A DNA stretch of 64,000 nucleotides, taken from HRBIN30 sp964534275 (GTDB lineage: Bacteria; Desulfobacterota; Binatia; HRBIN30). Positions 53,048 through 62,689 of the stretch are shown here, one piece after another. Positions within the stretch are counted from its first letter, which is position 1; every line of letters starts with the position of its first letter. The translations under genes and the position numbers were made by a program. The notes beneath the pieces were generated by a model, which ran no database searches, had not been told where the DNA came from, and saw only the letters and a program-made list of their open reading frames with translations. The stretch is taken from assembly GCA_964534275.1 (NCBI GenBank), contig CAZHQG010000004.1, forward strand, positions 1 to 64,000. Direction: 5' to 3'.

Positions 53048-55141
53048 ATGCAAACAATCGCTCGGGTGATGGTAGTTTTGGCGGCGATCTTGGCGAGTAC
53101 CGCTGTACAGACGTACGCTCAAGGCTGCGTGGGAGATTGCAGTGGCGACGGGGAAGTGACCATTGACGAGATTATCCTTGGCGTGAATATCGCCCTCGGC
53201 AGTGCTGCGCTGAGTGGTTGCCCTGTGTTCGATCGCAATGGAGATCAGCAGGTGACGGTGGACGAAATTATCCAGGCCGTCAACAACGCCCTGGGCGGGT
53301 GTTCCCCAACTCCGACTCCGACTCCAGGCGAAGATGCATGGTCTTTCCAAAATCCAGCTCCTAGCGGAGAAGACCTGTTCGCCGTGTCGTTCCCGGACCG
53401 AGACCACGGCTTTGCCGTGGGAAGTTTCTCGGAGGTTCTCCGCACCACCGATGGCGGGCAGAGCTGGGAGTCTCTATTCATCGCCGACTTCGCAAACTTG
53501 TACGGGGTGCACTTCATCAATGCGAGTCGCGGATGGGCGGTGGGCGAGGCTGGAAAGATCTACCTTACGCTCGATGGGGGAGAGAATTGGAACCCGCAAG
53601 CGAGCGGGACCCAAGAAGACCTGAACGGAGTTTGGTTCACGGACGTTGCCCACGGTTGGGCCGTGGGCAACACTGGAACCATTTTGCGCACCGACACGGG
53701 TGGGAATACATGGGGGGCACAATCTGCAGGCACCACGCGGGATTTGTTTGCCGTGACCTTCGCGGACAGTCAGCACGGATGGATCGTGGGTGACGCGGGA
53801 ACCGTCCTGCATACTCAAGACGGTGGCGCGTCCTGGCTCCCACAAACAAGCAACACCGGAAACGCTTTGTATGCGGTGGCGTTTCGGGACGCGAATCGCG
53901 GGATTGCAGTAGGGGACAACGGCACGATCCTACGCACCGAAAACGGTGGCCAACAGTGGATCGCATCGGTGAGTCCTGTGGTGACTCCTCTATACGGTGT
54001 CGCCTGGGGCGATGCGCAAACCGTGTGGATCGTCGGGGATCTGACGGACGAATTTCAGGCGCTGATCCTCAAGTCGGAGGACGGTGGTCTCACCTGGACC
54101 CAGCAGCAAAGCGCAAATACGAATCCGTTGTACGGTGTCCGTGCCCTCGATGGCCGAACAGCTCGCGCTGTCGGTGGAGCGGGAACGTTGCTGGGCGCGG
54201 ACGATGGTGCAAGGTGGTCGCTCCGCAATCCAGCACCAACGAACGATCTGTACGCGGTGGCTTTTCCGCCCGGCGAGTCCAGTGTGGGGTTCGCCGTGGG
54301 CGACTGGGGTGCGATTGCCATTACGGAGGACGGTGGTGCCACCTGGAGCGGCCGTGACGTAGGAATCACGGACGGCTTGTTTGCCGTGACGACGGTCGAT
54401 CCCCAACTGGTCTGGGCTGCAGGCGGGAACGGGGTCATTGTCGCCTCGCGCGACCGCGGCAACACGTGGTCGGTGCAAAATACTCAGACAACAGAGACGT
54501 TTTTTGGCATCCGGTTCGTTACCGCGTTGCAAGGTTGGGCGGTTGGTACCAACGGAACGATTCGCGCTACAGCCGATGGCGGAGCAAGCTGGTTCCCTCA
54601 AGCGAGCGGGACCACCGAAGATTTGAACTCGGTCGTGTTCGTGAATACGAACGTTGGATGGGTAGCCGGCAGTACGGGCACGATTCTGCACACCGCTGAT
54701 GGCGGCCGCACTTGGTCGACGCAAAACAGCGGCACGACAGAAGATTTGTTCGCCATTACGTGTGTGGACACGAATACATGCTGGGCCGTTGGCGGTGCTG
54801 TGGAAACCTCGACGACACCGCCGGTGCAGGTGCTGCTGAAGACCACGAATGGTGGCCAGTCGTGGGCGCCGCAACCCGTGTTCTGTGGCCAGAACCCACA
54901 GGTGCCGGACAACTCCGGCTGCCCCGATCCGCTGTTTGGCGTTTACGCCCGCGATGCACGGACGGCGTGGGCAGTCGGTGACTTAGGGACCATCCTTGCT
55001 ACCCGCGACGGGACACGGTGGGAGCCGCAAGTGAGCCCAACCACGGATACCCTCAACGGCGTGTTTTTCGCAGACGCAAATGTCGGCTGGGCCGTAGGCT
55101 TCCGTGGCACCATTCTCAAAACAGTGACCGGAGGACGCTAA
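53048..55141 (+). CDS. Secreted Ycf48-like beta-propeller protein with N-terminal double EF-hand module
   Basis: A 697-residue exported protein. Signal peptide 1-25, the 59-residue double EF-hand module at 27-85, a TPTPTPTP linker, then about 14 repeats of the Ycf48/BNR type, each near GWAVGxxGTILxTxDGGxxW (for example HGWAVGNTGTILRT, VGWVAGSTGTILHTADGG). Ycf48 relatives in photosynthetic organisms help assemble photosystem II, but non-photosynthetic bacteria have many secreted versions of unknown role. The repeat number would make one large or two stacked propellers. ATG 53048 follows a purine-rich tract. It is likely extracellular and calcium-bound. No catalytic residues are apparent. Confidence 0.87.
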   Translation: MQTIARVMVVLAAILASTAVQTYAQGCVGDCSGDGEVTIDEIILGVNIALGSAALSGCPVFDRNGDQQVTVDEIIQAVNNALGGCSPTPTPTPGEDAWSFQNPAPSGEDLFAVSFPDRDHGFAVGSFSEVLRTTDGGQSWESLFIADFANLYGVHFINASRGWAVGEAGKIYLTLDGGENWNPQASGTQEDLNGVWFTDVAHGWAVGNTGTILRTDTGGNTWGAQSAGTTRDLFAVTFADSQHGWIVGDAGTVLHTQDGGASWLPQTSNTGNALYAVAFRDANRGIAVGDNGTILRTENGGQQWIASVSPVVTPLYGVAWGDAQTVWIVGDLTDEFQALILKSEDGGLTWTQQQSANTNPLYGVRALDGRTARAVGGAGTLLGADDGARWSLRNPAPTNDLYAVAFPPGESSVGFAVGDWGAIAITEDGGATWSGRDVGITDGLFAVTTVDPQLVWAAGGNGVIVASRDRGNTWSVQNTQTTETFFGIRFVTALQGWAVGTNGTIRATADGGASWFPQASGTTEDLNSVVFVNTNVGWVAGSTGTILHTADGGRTWSTQNSGTTEDLFAITCVDTNTCWAVGGAVETSTTPPVQVLLKTTNGGQSWAPQPVFCGQNPQVPDNSGCPDPLFGVYARDARTAWAVGDLGTILATRDGTRWEPQVSPTTDTLNGVFFADANVGWAVGFRGTILKTVTGGR

Positions 55142-55430
55142 CAGCCTGTTGACAAGGTAGGTCTCGGTCGAGGGCCTGCGATCAAGACAACGTGTTCGTC
55201 CAAGCGTTCGAGGTACAAGCTAGTTGGCGGGTGTCGGTAACCGAGCCCAATCGGGACAACGGTCCTTTGGGTGGCAGCACACCCTGACCTCGCTCGCCCG
55301 CGCGAGGGGAAGCATGGCGGAAAAATTTTTGCCCTACCTCGATCTTCGCACGACAGGTGGGCGATGCCGGAGCGCGGACAACCCCCGCGAAGTTGGCTGT
55401 ACACGCGGTAGCCAGTTCCTCGACAGGCCG
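55142..55430. other. Convergent intergenic region, 289 bp
   Basis: This lies between the ends of the Ycf48-like gene and mtnA. It starts with AGCCTGTTGAC (55143-55153), the second copy of the motif at 52132. GGCGGAAAAATTTTTGCCC near 55315-55333 is an imperfect palindrome that vaguely recalls the hairpin at 52176. No gene is seen. Confidence 0.4.
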
Positions 55431-56489
55431 TTAGCCCTTTTTCCGTTGCGGAGTGGCGGCGGCAGGCGAGGAAGCGAGCCGACGTAAAGAAGCGCGGTAA
55501 GGTGGGCTCGCGACACCGCGCTCCGTAATGATCGCGGTAATGTAACGGGCTGGCGTGACGTCGAAGGCCGGGTTCAGCACGTCGACGCCGGAGGGAGCTA
55601 CAGGCCGGCCTGCCACGTGCGTCACTTCTTTTGGGGACCGTTGTTCGATGGGGATCTGCTGGCCGGTTGGGCAAGCAAGGTCGACCGTTGCAAGCGGCGC
55701 CGCAACGAAGAAAGGGATGCGGTGGACGTGGGCTAAGACCGCCAGACTGTACGTTCCAATTTTGTTGGCCACGTCGCCGTTGGCAGCAATTCGGTCCGCC
55801 CCGACGATGACACAATCGACTCCACCTTGCCGCATCAGGTCGCCGGCCATGTTGTCGGTGAGCAAGGTCGTGGGAATCCCGTCGCGGAGCAGCTCCCAAC
55901 ACGTGAGCCGCGCACCTTGCAAAAACGGACGAGTTTCCGTGGCAAACACGCGAACTTGTTTTCCCAGTTCGCACGCTGCGCGCACGACACCGAGTGCGGT
56001 GCCGTAGCCGGCCGTGGCCAGTGCACCGGCGTTGCAGTGCGTGAGGATGCGCACTCGCTGGGGAAGCAAACGTGCCCCGTACATTCCGAGCGAACGATTG
56101 GCCTCGATGTCTTCGTCGTGAATCGCCCGTGCCTCGGCGAGCAGCCCTTCCTTGATTTCCTCGAGCGGTCGGTCGCGCAACGACTCGAAGGTGCGGCGCA
56201 TACGCTCGATGGCCCAAAACAAGTTCACCGCCGTCGGTCGACTGCGGGCGAAGGTCGTGCAGATTCGTTCAAACGCTTCCGCAGGGTGCCGGCGTACCCG
56301 CTGCATTCCTAACGCGATGCCGAAGGCAGCAGTGACGCCAATGGCTGGTGCCCCACGCACGACCATGTCGCGGATTGCTTGGGCGAGCCGCCGATAGTCG
56401 CGGTACACGCGATAAACTTCCTGATGTGGCAAAAGACGTTGGTCGAGCAACACCACTGTGCCTTTGCGCCATTCGACGGTGCGAATCAT
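55431..56489 (-). CDS. mtnA: Methylthioribose-1-phosphate isomerase
   Basis: A 352-residue eIF2B-like aldose-ketose isomerase of the methionine salvage pathway, converting 5-methylthioribose-1-phosphate to the ribulose form. MVVRGAPAIGVTAAFGIALG, THCNAGALATAGYGTALG with catalytic Cys152, RLTCWELLRDGIPTTLLTDNMAG, and GADRIAANGDVANKIGTY with catalytic Asp232 are all present; the 80-residue Cys-Asp spacing equals that in B. subtilis MtnA. ATG 56489 begins MIRTVEW, the family start. No other mtn gene is nearby. The sigma factor gene lies 67 bp upstream on the same strand. High confidence. Confidence 0.95.
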   Translation of the reverse strand: MIRTVEWRKGTVVLLDQRLLPHQEVYRVYRDYRRLAQAIRDMVVRGAPAIGVTAAFGIALGMQRVRRHPAEAFERICTTFARSRPTAVNLFWAIERMRRTFESLRDRPLEEIKEGLLAEARAIHDEDIEANRSLGMYGARLLPQRVRILTHCNAGALATAGYGTALGVVRAACELGKQVRVFATETRPFLQGARLTCWELLRDGIPTTLLTDNMAGDLMRQGGVDCVIVGADRIAANGDVANKIGTYSLAVLAHVHRIPFFVAAPLATVDLACPTGQQIPIEQRSPKEVTHVAGRPVAPSGVDVLNPAFDVTPARYITAIITERGVASPPYRASLRRLASSPAAATPQRKKG

Positions 56490-56556
56490 GGGGAACGATG
56501 TCGCTTGCGGACAAGCCGATGTCAAACGCTCGCGGCGGAGAAACCGCGCAAACAAT

Positions 56557-57399
56557 TCACCGGTTCACAAGTTCCGCAATCCGCCTCCGAATGGTCTCTT
56601 GCAATTCCGCTGGAACTTCGGGTTCGGGACTAGAACGGCAAAGGGCCAGAACTTGCTTCAGTGACGCACACGTGTCGCGACAACGGCCACACGCGTCTAA
56701 GTGCCGCTCCATTTCCGCACATACTGATGGGGAGAGTTCCCCTTCGAGATATCGCGACAGCAGAAGCGCAACATCCGGACATTGCGTGCGCGGCCCCTGC
56801 GATGATTCTTCGAGGCCCAGCAACGGAGCCAGTGCCTTTCGCACTGCCAGCCGAGCCCGATGCAAGCGTGTTTTCACCGTTGCCACCTGCAAACCGAGCA
56901 CTTGCGCTGTTTGCTCTGTCGAAAGGCCCTCGAGGTCGCGAAGCAAAAAGACTTCCCGAAACGCGGGAGGCAAACCAGCAATGGCTTTGTTGAGCGCCAA
57001 CTCGAGTTCTCGGCGAGCGATCTCGTGCTCTGGGGATAGGCGTGAATCCGCTGGCTCGATGGCCTGGCGCCCTGGCTCCTCGATAGGTTCGGTCTTTTCT
57101 GGCGCAAATTTACTGCGCCGCCGTTTTTTCGTGCAAAAGCTGCGGGCAATTTTGTAAAGCCAGGTGGCTAGCGCACCTTCGCCGCGAAAGTTGCCGATGG
57201 ACTTTGCCACCGACAGAAACGTGTCTTGCACGACGTCGCGGGCGTCCTCCGCGTTCCCACACATCTTCATCCCGAACCGGTATACCCGCCCCTGATAGAG
57301 CCGAATGAGATCCTCCAGGGCAGCGCGATCTCCCGACCGGGCGCGAACGAGCAACTGCTCTTCGCCGTTCACTGGCAGTTGGACGTGCTCTGCTGTCAT
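56557..57399 (-). CDS. ECF sigma factor with fused C-terminal anti-sigma-type zinc finger
   Basis: A 280-residue regulator. Sigma region 2 spans about 18-88 (LIRLYQGRVYRFGMKMCGNAEDARDVVQDTFL) and region 4 about 135-190 (AIAGLPPAFREVFLLRDLEGLSTEQTAQVLGLQVATVKTRLHRAR). Residues 205-255 form a zf-HC2-like domain, with Cys207, His233-x3-Cys237-x2-Cys240 (MERHLDACGRC), the zinc-binding anti-sigma motif normally found in a separate protein such as RsrA or ChrR. The fusion suggests in-cis, possibly redox- or zinc-sensitive, control. ATG 57399 was chosen. It is 19 bp downstream of the esterase gene's stop and on the same strand. Group and targets are unknown. Confidence 0.87.
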   Translation of the reverse strand: MTAEHVQLPVNGEEQLLVRARSGDRAALEDLIRLYQGRVYRFGMKMCGNAEDARDVVQDTFLSVAKSIGNFRGEGALATWLYKIARSFCTKKRRRSKFAPEKTEPIEEPGRQAIEPADSRLSPEHEIARRELELALNKAIAGLPPAFREVFLLRDLEGLSTEQTAQVLGLQVATVKTRLHRARLAVRKALAPLLGLEESSQGPRTQCPDVALLLSRYLEGELSPSVCAEMERHLDACGRCRDTCASLKQVLALCRSSPEPEVPAELQETIRRRIAELVNR

Positions 57400-57418
57400 A
57401 GGCCAGGGATCTAGACTC

Positions 57419-58618
57419 TCATCGTTGCCACATGACCAGAAGGTCGGCATTTTCTTGCTGGGCGCGTTCCTCAGCCCACGCTCGCGCGGCATCGTTTCCC
57501 CGGAGCCAAGCCTCGAAGTGCGCCAGCGCTACAGCAACGGCGAGCGCATGTTGGCGTCTTGGAGACATGGCCGGAGGATTGCGAGTGCCGAGCGCACAGG
57601 GAAGCGGGCAACGCCCAGCAACAATTCCGGCCGCTGCACCACCGAGACTCTCTGGGAACGTCGCCCCTGCGGGATCGTTCCCCAGTGCCGAACCGAGAGC
57701 GGCGCAGCCTAAATCGTCGGCGTTCGCCATTTGTCCGAACAAAATGTCTGCTCCGTCGGTGAACGCTGTGTGGCTACCGGCCCGTAAAGCAAACAAATAC
57801 TTGGGTCCCTGGGCTTGCTGGAATGCGAACAGCGCATTGGCCTCGTAGGGAACGATGGCGTCAATGTCTCCGTGTGCGAGCGCGAGAGGTACTTTGGCGG
57901 TCGCGTAAAACGCGCGGCCGAAGAAGCATGCCGGAGGTGCATACGCGAGCGCTGCACGGATTCGCGGGTCGCGTAGCGTCGGGTGGAAGGAAACCAACAA
58001 GGTCGTGGCGCCGCCAAGCGAGAGCCCCGTCGCGCCGATCCTTCGGCTGTCCACCTTGCCGGAGAATCGCTGCAGCGCCAGGGTCGATGGCTCGAGGACG
58101 CTATCGATCAGGAAACGCACGTCACCTGGTTGGTTGGCGAGATCCCCTAACGTGGCTCCCCCTGGGGCATTGAAGGAACTTAGTGGGAAATCCACGGCAG
58201 CCACAACATATCCGTGACTCGCAAGGTGTTGCGCCAGGTAGGCACCGCCTCGGCGGTTGCCGAGAAAACCGTGACTGTAGACCACCAACGGTGCTGGCGC
58301 TGCGGATTCTGCAAACGGGGCATCTCGCTGTTCCAGCGAAGGAGCTGCCAATTGTGCGCTGGGGTACCAGATGGCTGCGGGCAGAGTGCGGCTTGGCGAA
58401 CCCGGGAACGACCGATTGGGCATCGTGGGGCGCGTGCGATCTTCCAGCGTCGTCTCGACATAACCCACACCGTAAATGCCGGGTTCTAAAAGTTGTGCCG
58501 TGGTCAGCGGCTCCGCCGGTGGCGTCGCCGGCTCCCCGTCAGAGCCGCAGCCCAGACTTAGGCTCGAAAGCAGGAGGACAGCGACACACCACCCTATGAC
58601 TGCACGCGCTTGCTTCAT
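57419..58618 (-). CDS. Lipoprotein alpha/beta hydrolase (PAF-acetylhydrolase/dienelactone hydrolase-like)
   Basis: A 399-residue exported hydrolase. The signal peptide ends in SLGC with lipid-attached Cys24. The catalytic triad is visible: GLSLGGATTLL (nucleophile Ser), LAHGDIDAIVPYEAN (Asp) and LRAGSHTAFTDG (His). LVVYSHGFLGNRRGGAYLAQHLASHGYVVAAVDFPLS is the oxyanion-side strand. The overall form resembles platelet-activating-factor acetylhydrolase-like or polyester-hydrolysing family members. It is probably a periplasm- or surface-facing esterase; the substrate is unknown. ATG 58618. It lies directly upstream of the ECF sigma gene (19 bp), so the two may share a transcript. Confidence 0.88.
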   Translation of the reverse strand: MKQARAVIGWCVAVLLLSSLSLGCGSDGEPATPPAEPLTTAQLLEPGIYGVGYVETTLEDRTRPTMPNRSFPGSPSRTLPAAIWYPSAQLAAPSLEQRDAPFAESAAPAPLVVYSHGFLGNRRGGAYLAQHLASHGYVVAAVDFPLSSFNAPGGATLGDLANQPGDVRFLIDSVLEPSTLALQRFSGKVDSRRIGATGLSLGGATTLLVSFHPTLRDPRIRAALAYAPPACFFGRAFYATAKVPLALAHGDIDAIVPYEANALFAFQQAQGPKYLFALRAGSHTAFTDGADILFGQMANADDLGCAALGSALGNDPAGATFPESLGGAAAGIVAGRCPLPCALGTRNPPAMSPRRQHALAVAVALAHFEAWLRGNDAARAWAEERAQQENADLLVMWQR

Positions 58619-58894
58619 GGGCGCCTAGATATCCACCGCGCATTGCCTCGGTCAACATGAACGAGCCGAGCGAAGAACCAGCATGCTTTCCAATTCCTAG
58701 GCCGGGCTTTTCGAGGGCCTTCCCGCGGTGTCGGCGCCCACGCAAGCTCGCCGTGCATTCGAAGCCGCGATGCATCCAATTCAGGCTGTCGGCCACCCCG
58801 CACGGTCGTTGGTGGCGGACTCGGTTGACAGTGCCGCGCGGCGACTTGCGTTGCATCGAGCGATGGTCCAAATCAGCGATCGGCAGGCGAAACG

Positions 58895-59947
58895 ATGGCG
58901 AACGAAAAACTTCCCGGTCGTGGCGCGGCATCGAACCCTCCCAACCGTTACGAACGGCTGGACGTCGAGTGGGACGAAGAGTTCGCGAGGGATCTCCGCT
59001 CGCAGCGTACCCAAGTGTATCGCGACACGAGCCGGACGATCTTGGCGGAGAACGAAAGCCCCGATGTCCCATTCCGCTTTAGTCTGAATCCCTATCGTGG
59101 CTGCGAGCACGGCTGTATTTACTGCTATGCGCGGCCCACCCACGAGTACTTGGGGTTCAGTGCCGGGCTCGACTTCGAACAGCGCATTTTCGTGAAGCTC
59201 GATGCTCCAGAGTTGCTGCGGGCGCACTTCCGCTCGCCAAAGTGGTCGCCCGAGGTCGTTGCGCTATCCGGAAACACCGACTGTTACCAGCCGCTGGAGA
59301 AGCACTTCGAACTGACCCGCCGCTGCCTGGAAGTGTTTGCCGAATTTCGTAACCCCGTGGCTGTGGTGACGAAGAGCAGCCTCGTGTTGCGGGATGTGGA
59401 CCTGCTGGCCGAGCTGGCAACCCAGAAACTGGTTCGGGTTGCTATTTCGATTACGACACTGGACGGTGCTCTTGCTCGCCGTCTCGAGCCCAGGGCAGCG
59501 CAACCGGAGCGCCGGCTGGAAGCCGTGGCCAAGCTAACGAGTGCGGGTGTACCGGTGGTGGTCATGATTGCGCCCGTGATTCCTGGGCTCAACGACGAGG
59601 AAATCCCTCAGATTTTGCGAGCCGCGCGCGAGGCTGGCGCCGTTGGCGCGAGCTACGTTCTTTTGCGGCTTCCCCGGCCCGTGGATGATTTGTTCACAGC
59701 TTGGTTGGAAGAACATTTTCCGGAGCGCCGGCAACGCGTGCTCGGTCGGATTCGCCAGTGCCGCGAAGGGCGTTTGTACAACGCCGAGTTCGGAAAACGA
59801 AAGACAGGTACGGGTCCGTACGCAAACCACATCCGTGAACTCTTTACCTTGACTGCGCGCCGGCTGGGTCTCGACCGACCGCTGCCGGAGCTCGACACGA
59901 GTGTGTTCCGCCGTCCAGTCGCCACCGGTCAGTTAAACCTTTGGTGA
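58895..59947 (+). CDS. PA0069/Rv2578c family radical SAM protein
   Basis: A 350-residue radical SAM protein. Cluster motif C70-x3-C74-x2-C77 in NPYRGCEHGCIYCYARPTHEYLG, followed by SGNTDCYQPLEKHFELTRRCLEV, VVTKSSLVLRDVDLL and VMIAPVIPGLNDEEIPQIL. This arrangement, distantly like spore photoproduct lyase, defines a widespread family with no proven reaction; DNA repair has been suggested. ATG 58895 opens MANEKLPGRGAASNPPNRYE, typical of the family. Its 3' end overlaps the convergent GT9 gene by 15 bp. Confidence 0.93.
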   Translation: MANEKLPGRGAASNPPNRYERLDVEWDEEFARDLRSQRTQVYRDTSRTILAENESPDVPFRFSLNPYRGCEHGCIYCYARPTHEYLGFSAGLDFEQRIFVKLDAPELLRAHFRSPKWSPEVVALSGNTDCYQPLEKHFELTRRCLEVFAEFRNPVAVVTKSSLVLRDVDLLAELATQKLVRVAISITTLDGALARRLEPRAAQPERRLEAVAKLTSAGVPVVVMIAPVIPGLNDEEIPQILRAAREAGAVGASYVLLRLPRPVDDLFTAWLEEHFPERRQRVLGRIRQCREGRLYNAEFGKRKTGTGPYANHIRELFTLTARRLGLDRPLPELDTSVFRRPVATGQLNLW

Positions 59948-60883
59948 GCGGATCCTTTCGTACAGCGCTTCCAGGTGACACCAAACTTGCTCTGCCGGTA
60001 GCACGTGGTCACAAAACACCTCGGGGCCGCAGAGGTCGCACTGGTGATTGGCTTGCACCCACTCGATTGTTGGGCTCCGCGGATGCCAATGTTCCGCGCG
60101 GGTATGACAGCTCAGGAGCACCAAGCCAGGGATGCCGAGCAGGGCCGCCAAGTGGCTGATTCCGCTGTCGTTGCCGACAAACAAGGTCGCATCTTGGAGG
60201 AATCCAGCAACTTCAGGGAGGGGCCGGGCCACTAGGCCCTCGTCGGCGTCGATGGCGGCTACGCCGCGCTCGAGTTCCGTTGGGCCCAATGCAACCACAA
60301 TGCGCCCGCCGGTTCTCTCCCGCCAGAGCCGAGCGAGGTTCGGAAAGCCACGCCAATTTTTCCGTTCCGCCCCACTTCCCGGGTGGATGAAAAGCGTGGG
60401 CGCAAGCCGTTGGCCTTTCTCCAAAGCATTTCGTGGCGAAGCGACCCGCAAATATTGTTGCACTGTTTCCCGACTTGCGGGCTCCAATGCCAAGCAGCGG
60501 GCATAGTATTCGGAAGCGTGCTCGCCTTCCTCGAAGGCACGGAAGGGGAATACAAATGCCCGCGTCGCCACGGCTGCATCCAGGTTGTTCGTAAACTGTC
60601 GATCTCCGAACCCACTCCAGGAGTAAGCCACGTCAAAGCGGCCAAATCGTTCAATCCATTCTTCCCGACAAAAATCGTTACGGTAAAGCCAGGTGAGCGC
60701 AGGATGTTCGATCGACCAGCTTACGATCCTGGGATGGTCGAGTATGACGGTCCAATCGGAGCGTGCGAGCAGGATTGTCTCTCGTACACGCTGGGCGAAG
60801 GCGACCAGCGCAGGGAGGAAACACAAAAAGTCGCCAAGAGCTCCGGGAAAAACAACCAGGGCCCGTTCGTTCGATTGACTCAC
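59933..60883 (-). CDS. Glycosyltransferase family 9 (ADP-heptose:LPS heptosyltransferase-like)
   Basis: A 316-residue GT-B glycosyltransferase. N-terminal VVFPGALGDFLCFLPALVAF is the family glycine loop, FIHPGSGAERKNWRGFPNLARLW is the donor-domain HPGS motif, and FVGNDSGISHLAALLGIPGLVLL is the conserved D-S-G-x-S-H. GT9 enzymes add heptoses to LPS core; this suggests a diderm, though its donor is not certain. Start is uncertain: GTG 60883 avoids overlap with the divergent cysK and has an AGAGG site, while GTG 60922 adds 13 residues and would overlap it. A C-terminal Cys/His cluster (CDLCGPEVFCDHV) is typical of some GT9 subgroups. Confidence 0.9.
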   Translation of the reverse strand: MSQSNERALVVFPGALGDFLCFLPALVAFAQRVRETILLARSDWTVILDHPRIVSWSIEHPALTWLYRNDFCREEWIERFGRFDVAYSWSGFGDRQFTNNLDAAVATRAFVFPFRAFEEGEHASEYYARCLALEPASRETVQQYLRVASPRNALEKGQRLAPTLFIHPGSGAERKNWRGFPNLARLWRERTGGRIVVALGPTELERGVAAIDADEGLVARPLPEVAGFLQDATLFVGNDSGISHLAALLGIPGLVLLSCHTRAEHWHPRSPTIEWVQANHQCDLCGPEVFCDHVLPAEQVWCHLEALYERIRSPKV

Positions 60884-60926
60884 TGGAACCGCCTCTGTAG
60901 TTTCCGAGTATTCGGTGTTCACGCTG

Positions 60927-61858
<932 letters not shown>

Positions 61859-61862
<4 letters not shown>

Positions 61863-62689
61863 CAGAAGTGGACCTCAAGTACCAACGCTTACGCTCCGTG
61901 CTAGCCGAGTACGGGCGCGTGCTGGTGGCCTTTTCGGGTGGGGTGGATTCGTCCTTTTTGCTCCGGGTGGCAAGCGAGGTTTTGCCGGGGAACGTGGTGG
62001 CGCTCACAGTGCACTCGCCAACTGTGCCTGAGGAAGATCACCTCACTGCTGTGGGTTTGGCTCAGGCTCTTGCCGTGGAGCACGTCGTGATCGAGGCGGA
62101 CGAGCTCGCCATGCCAGAATACGCGGCCAACCCGACGAATCGCTGTTACTTTTGCAAAAGCCACCTGTTCGAGCTGTGCGCGCAGGAAGCAGGTCGGAGA
62201 GGAATTCCGGTTGTGGTCGATGGAGCAAACGCCGATGATCTCCGCGACTACCGGCCAGGCTTGACTGCCGCTCACGAACGCGGAGTGCGGCACCCACTGG
62301 TGGAAGCAGGGCTAACCAAAGCGGAGGTGCGCGTGCTCAGTCGCCAACTGGGGTTGCCAACGTGGGACAAGCCCGCAAGCCCGTGTTTGTCATCGCGTTT
62401 TCCTTATGGAACGCCCATCACGCACGAGGCGCTTGAGCGGGTAGCCAGCGCCGAGCGATTACTGCGGGGGCTTGGTTTTCGCGAGTGTCGTGTTCGCTAT
62501 CACGACCGGCTGGCGCGGATCGAAGTGCCAGTCGAGCACCTCGAGCGTTTGCTGGAACCCGACGTCCGTACGCGAGTGGTCGCTGGACTGCGTGAACTTG
62601 GCTTCCTCCACGTTACGGTGGATCTGCAAGGCTTTCGCAGCGGTAGCCTCAACGAAGCGCTGGCGGAGCGCAAGAATCCTGCGGCCTAG
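61859..62689 (+). CDS. larE: LarE-type ATP-dependent sacrificial sulfur transferase
   Basis: A 276-residue PP-loop enzyme. VLVAFSGGVDSSFLLRVA has the ATP motif SGGVDSS at 26-32. NPTNRCYFCKSHLF (Cys96, Cys99) and KPASPCLSSRFPYGTPI place a cysteine at 176, the same number as the sacrificial Cys176 of Lactobacillus plantarum LarE. LarE activates and thiolates pyridinium dicarboxylate mononucleotide for the nickel-pincer cofactor of lactate racemase and related enzymes. larA, larB and larC are not in the window. It overlaps cysK by ATGA and ends with a 4-bp convergent overlap. A tRNA- or other-substrate role cannot be excluded. Confidence 0.92.
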
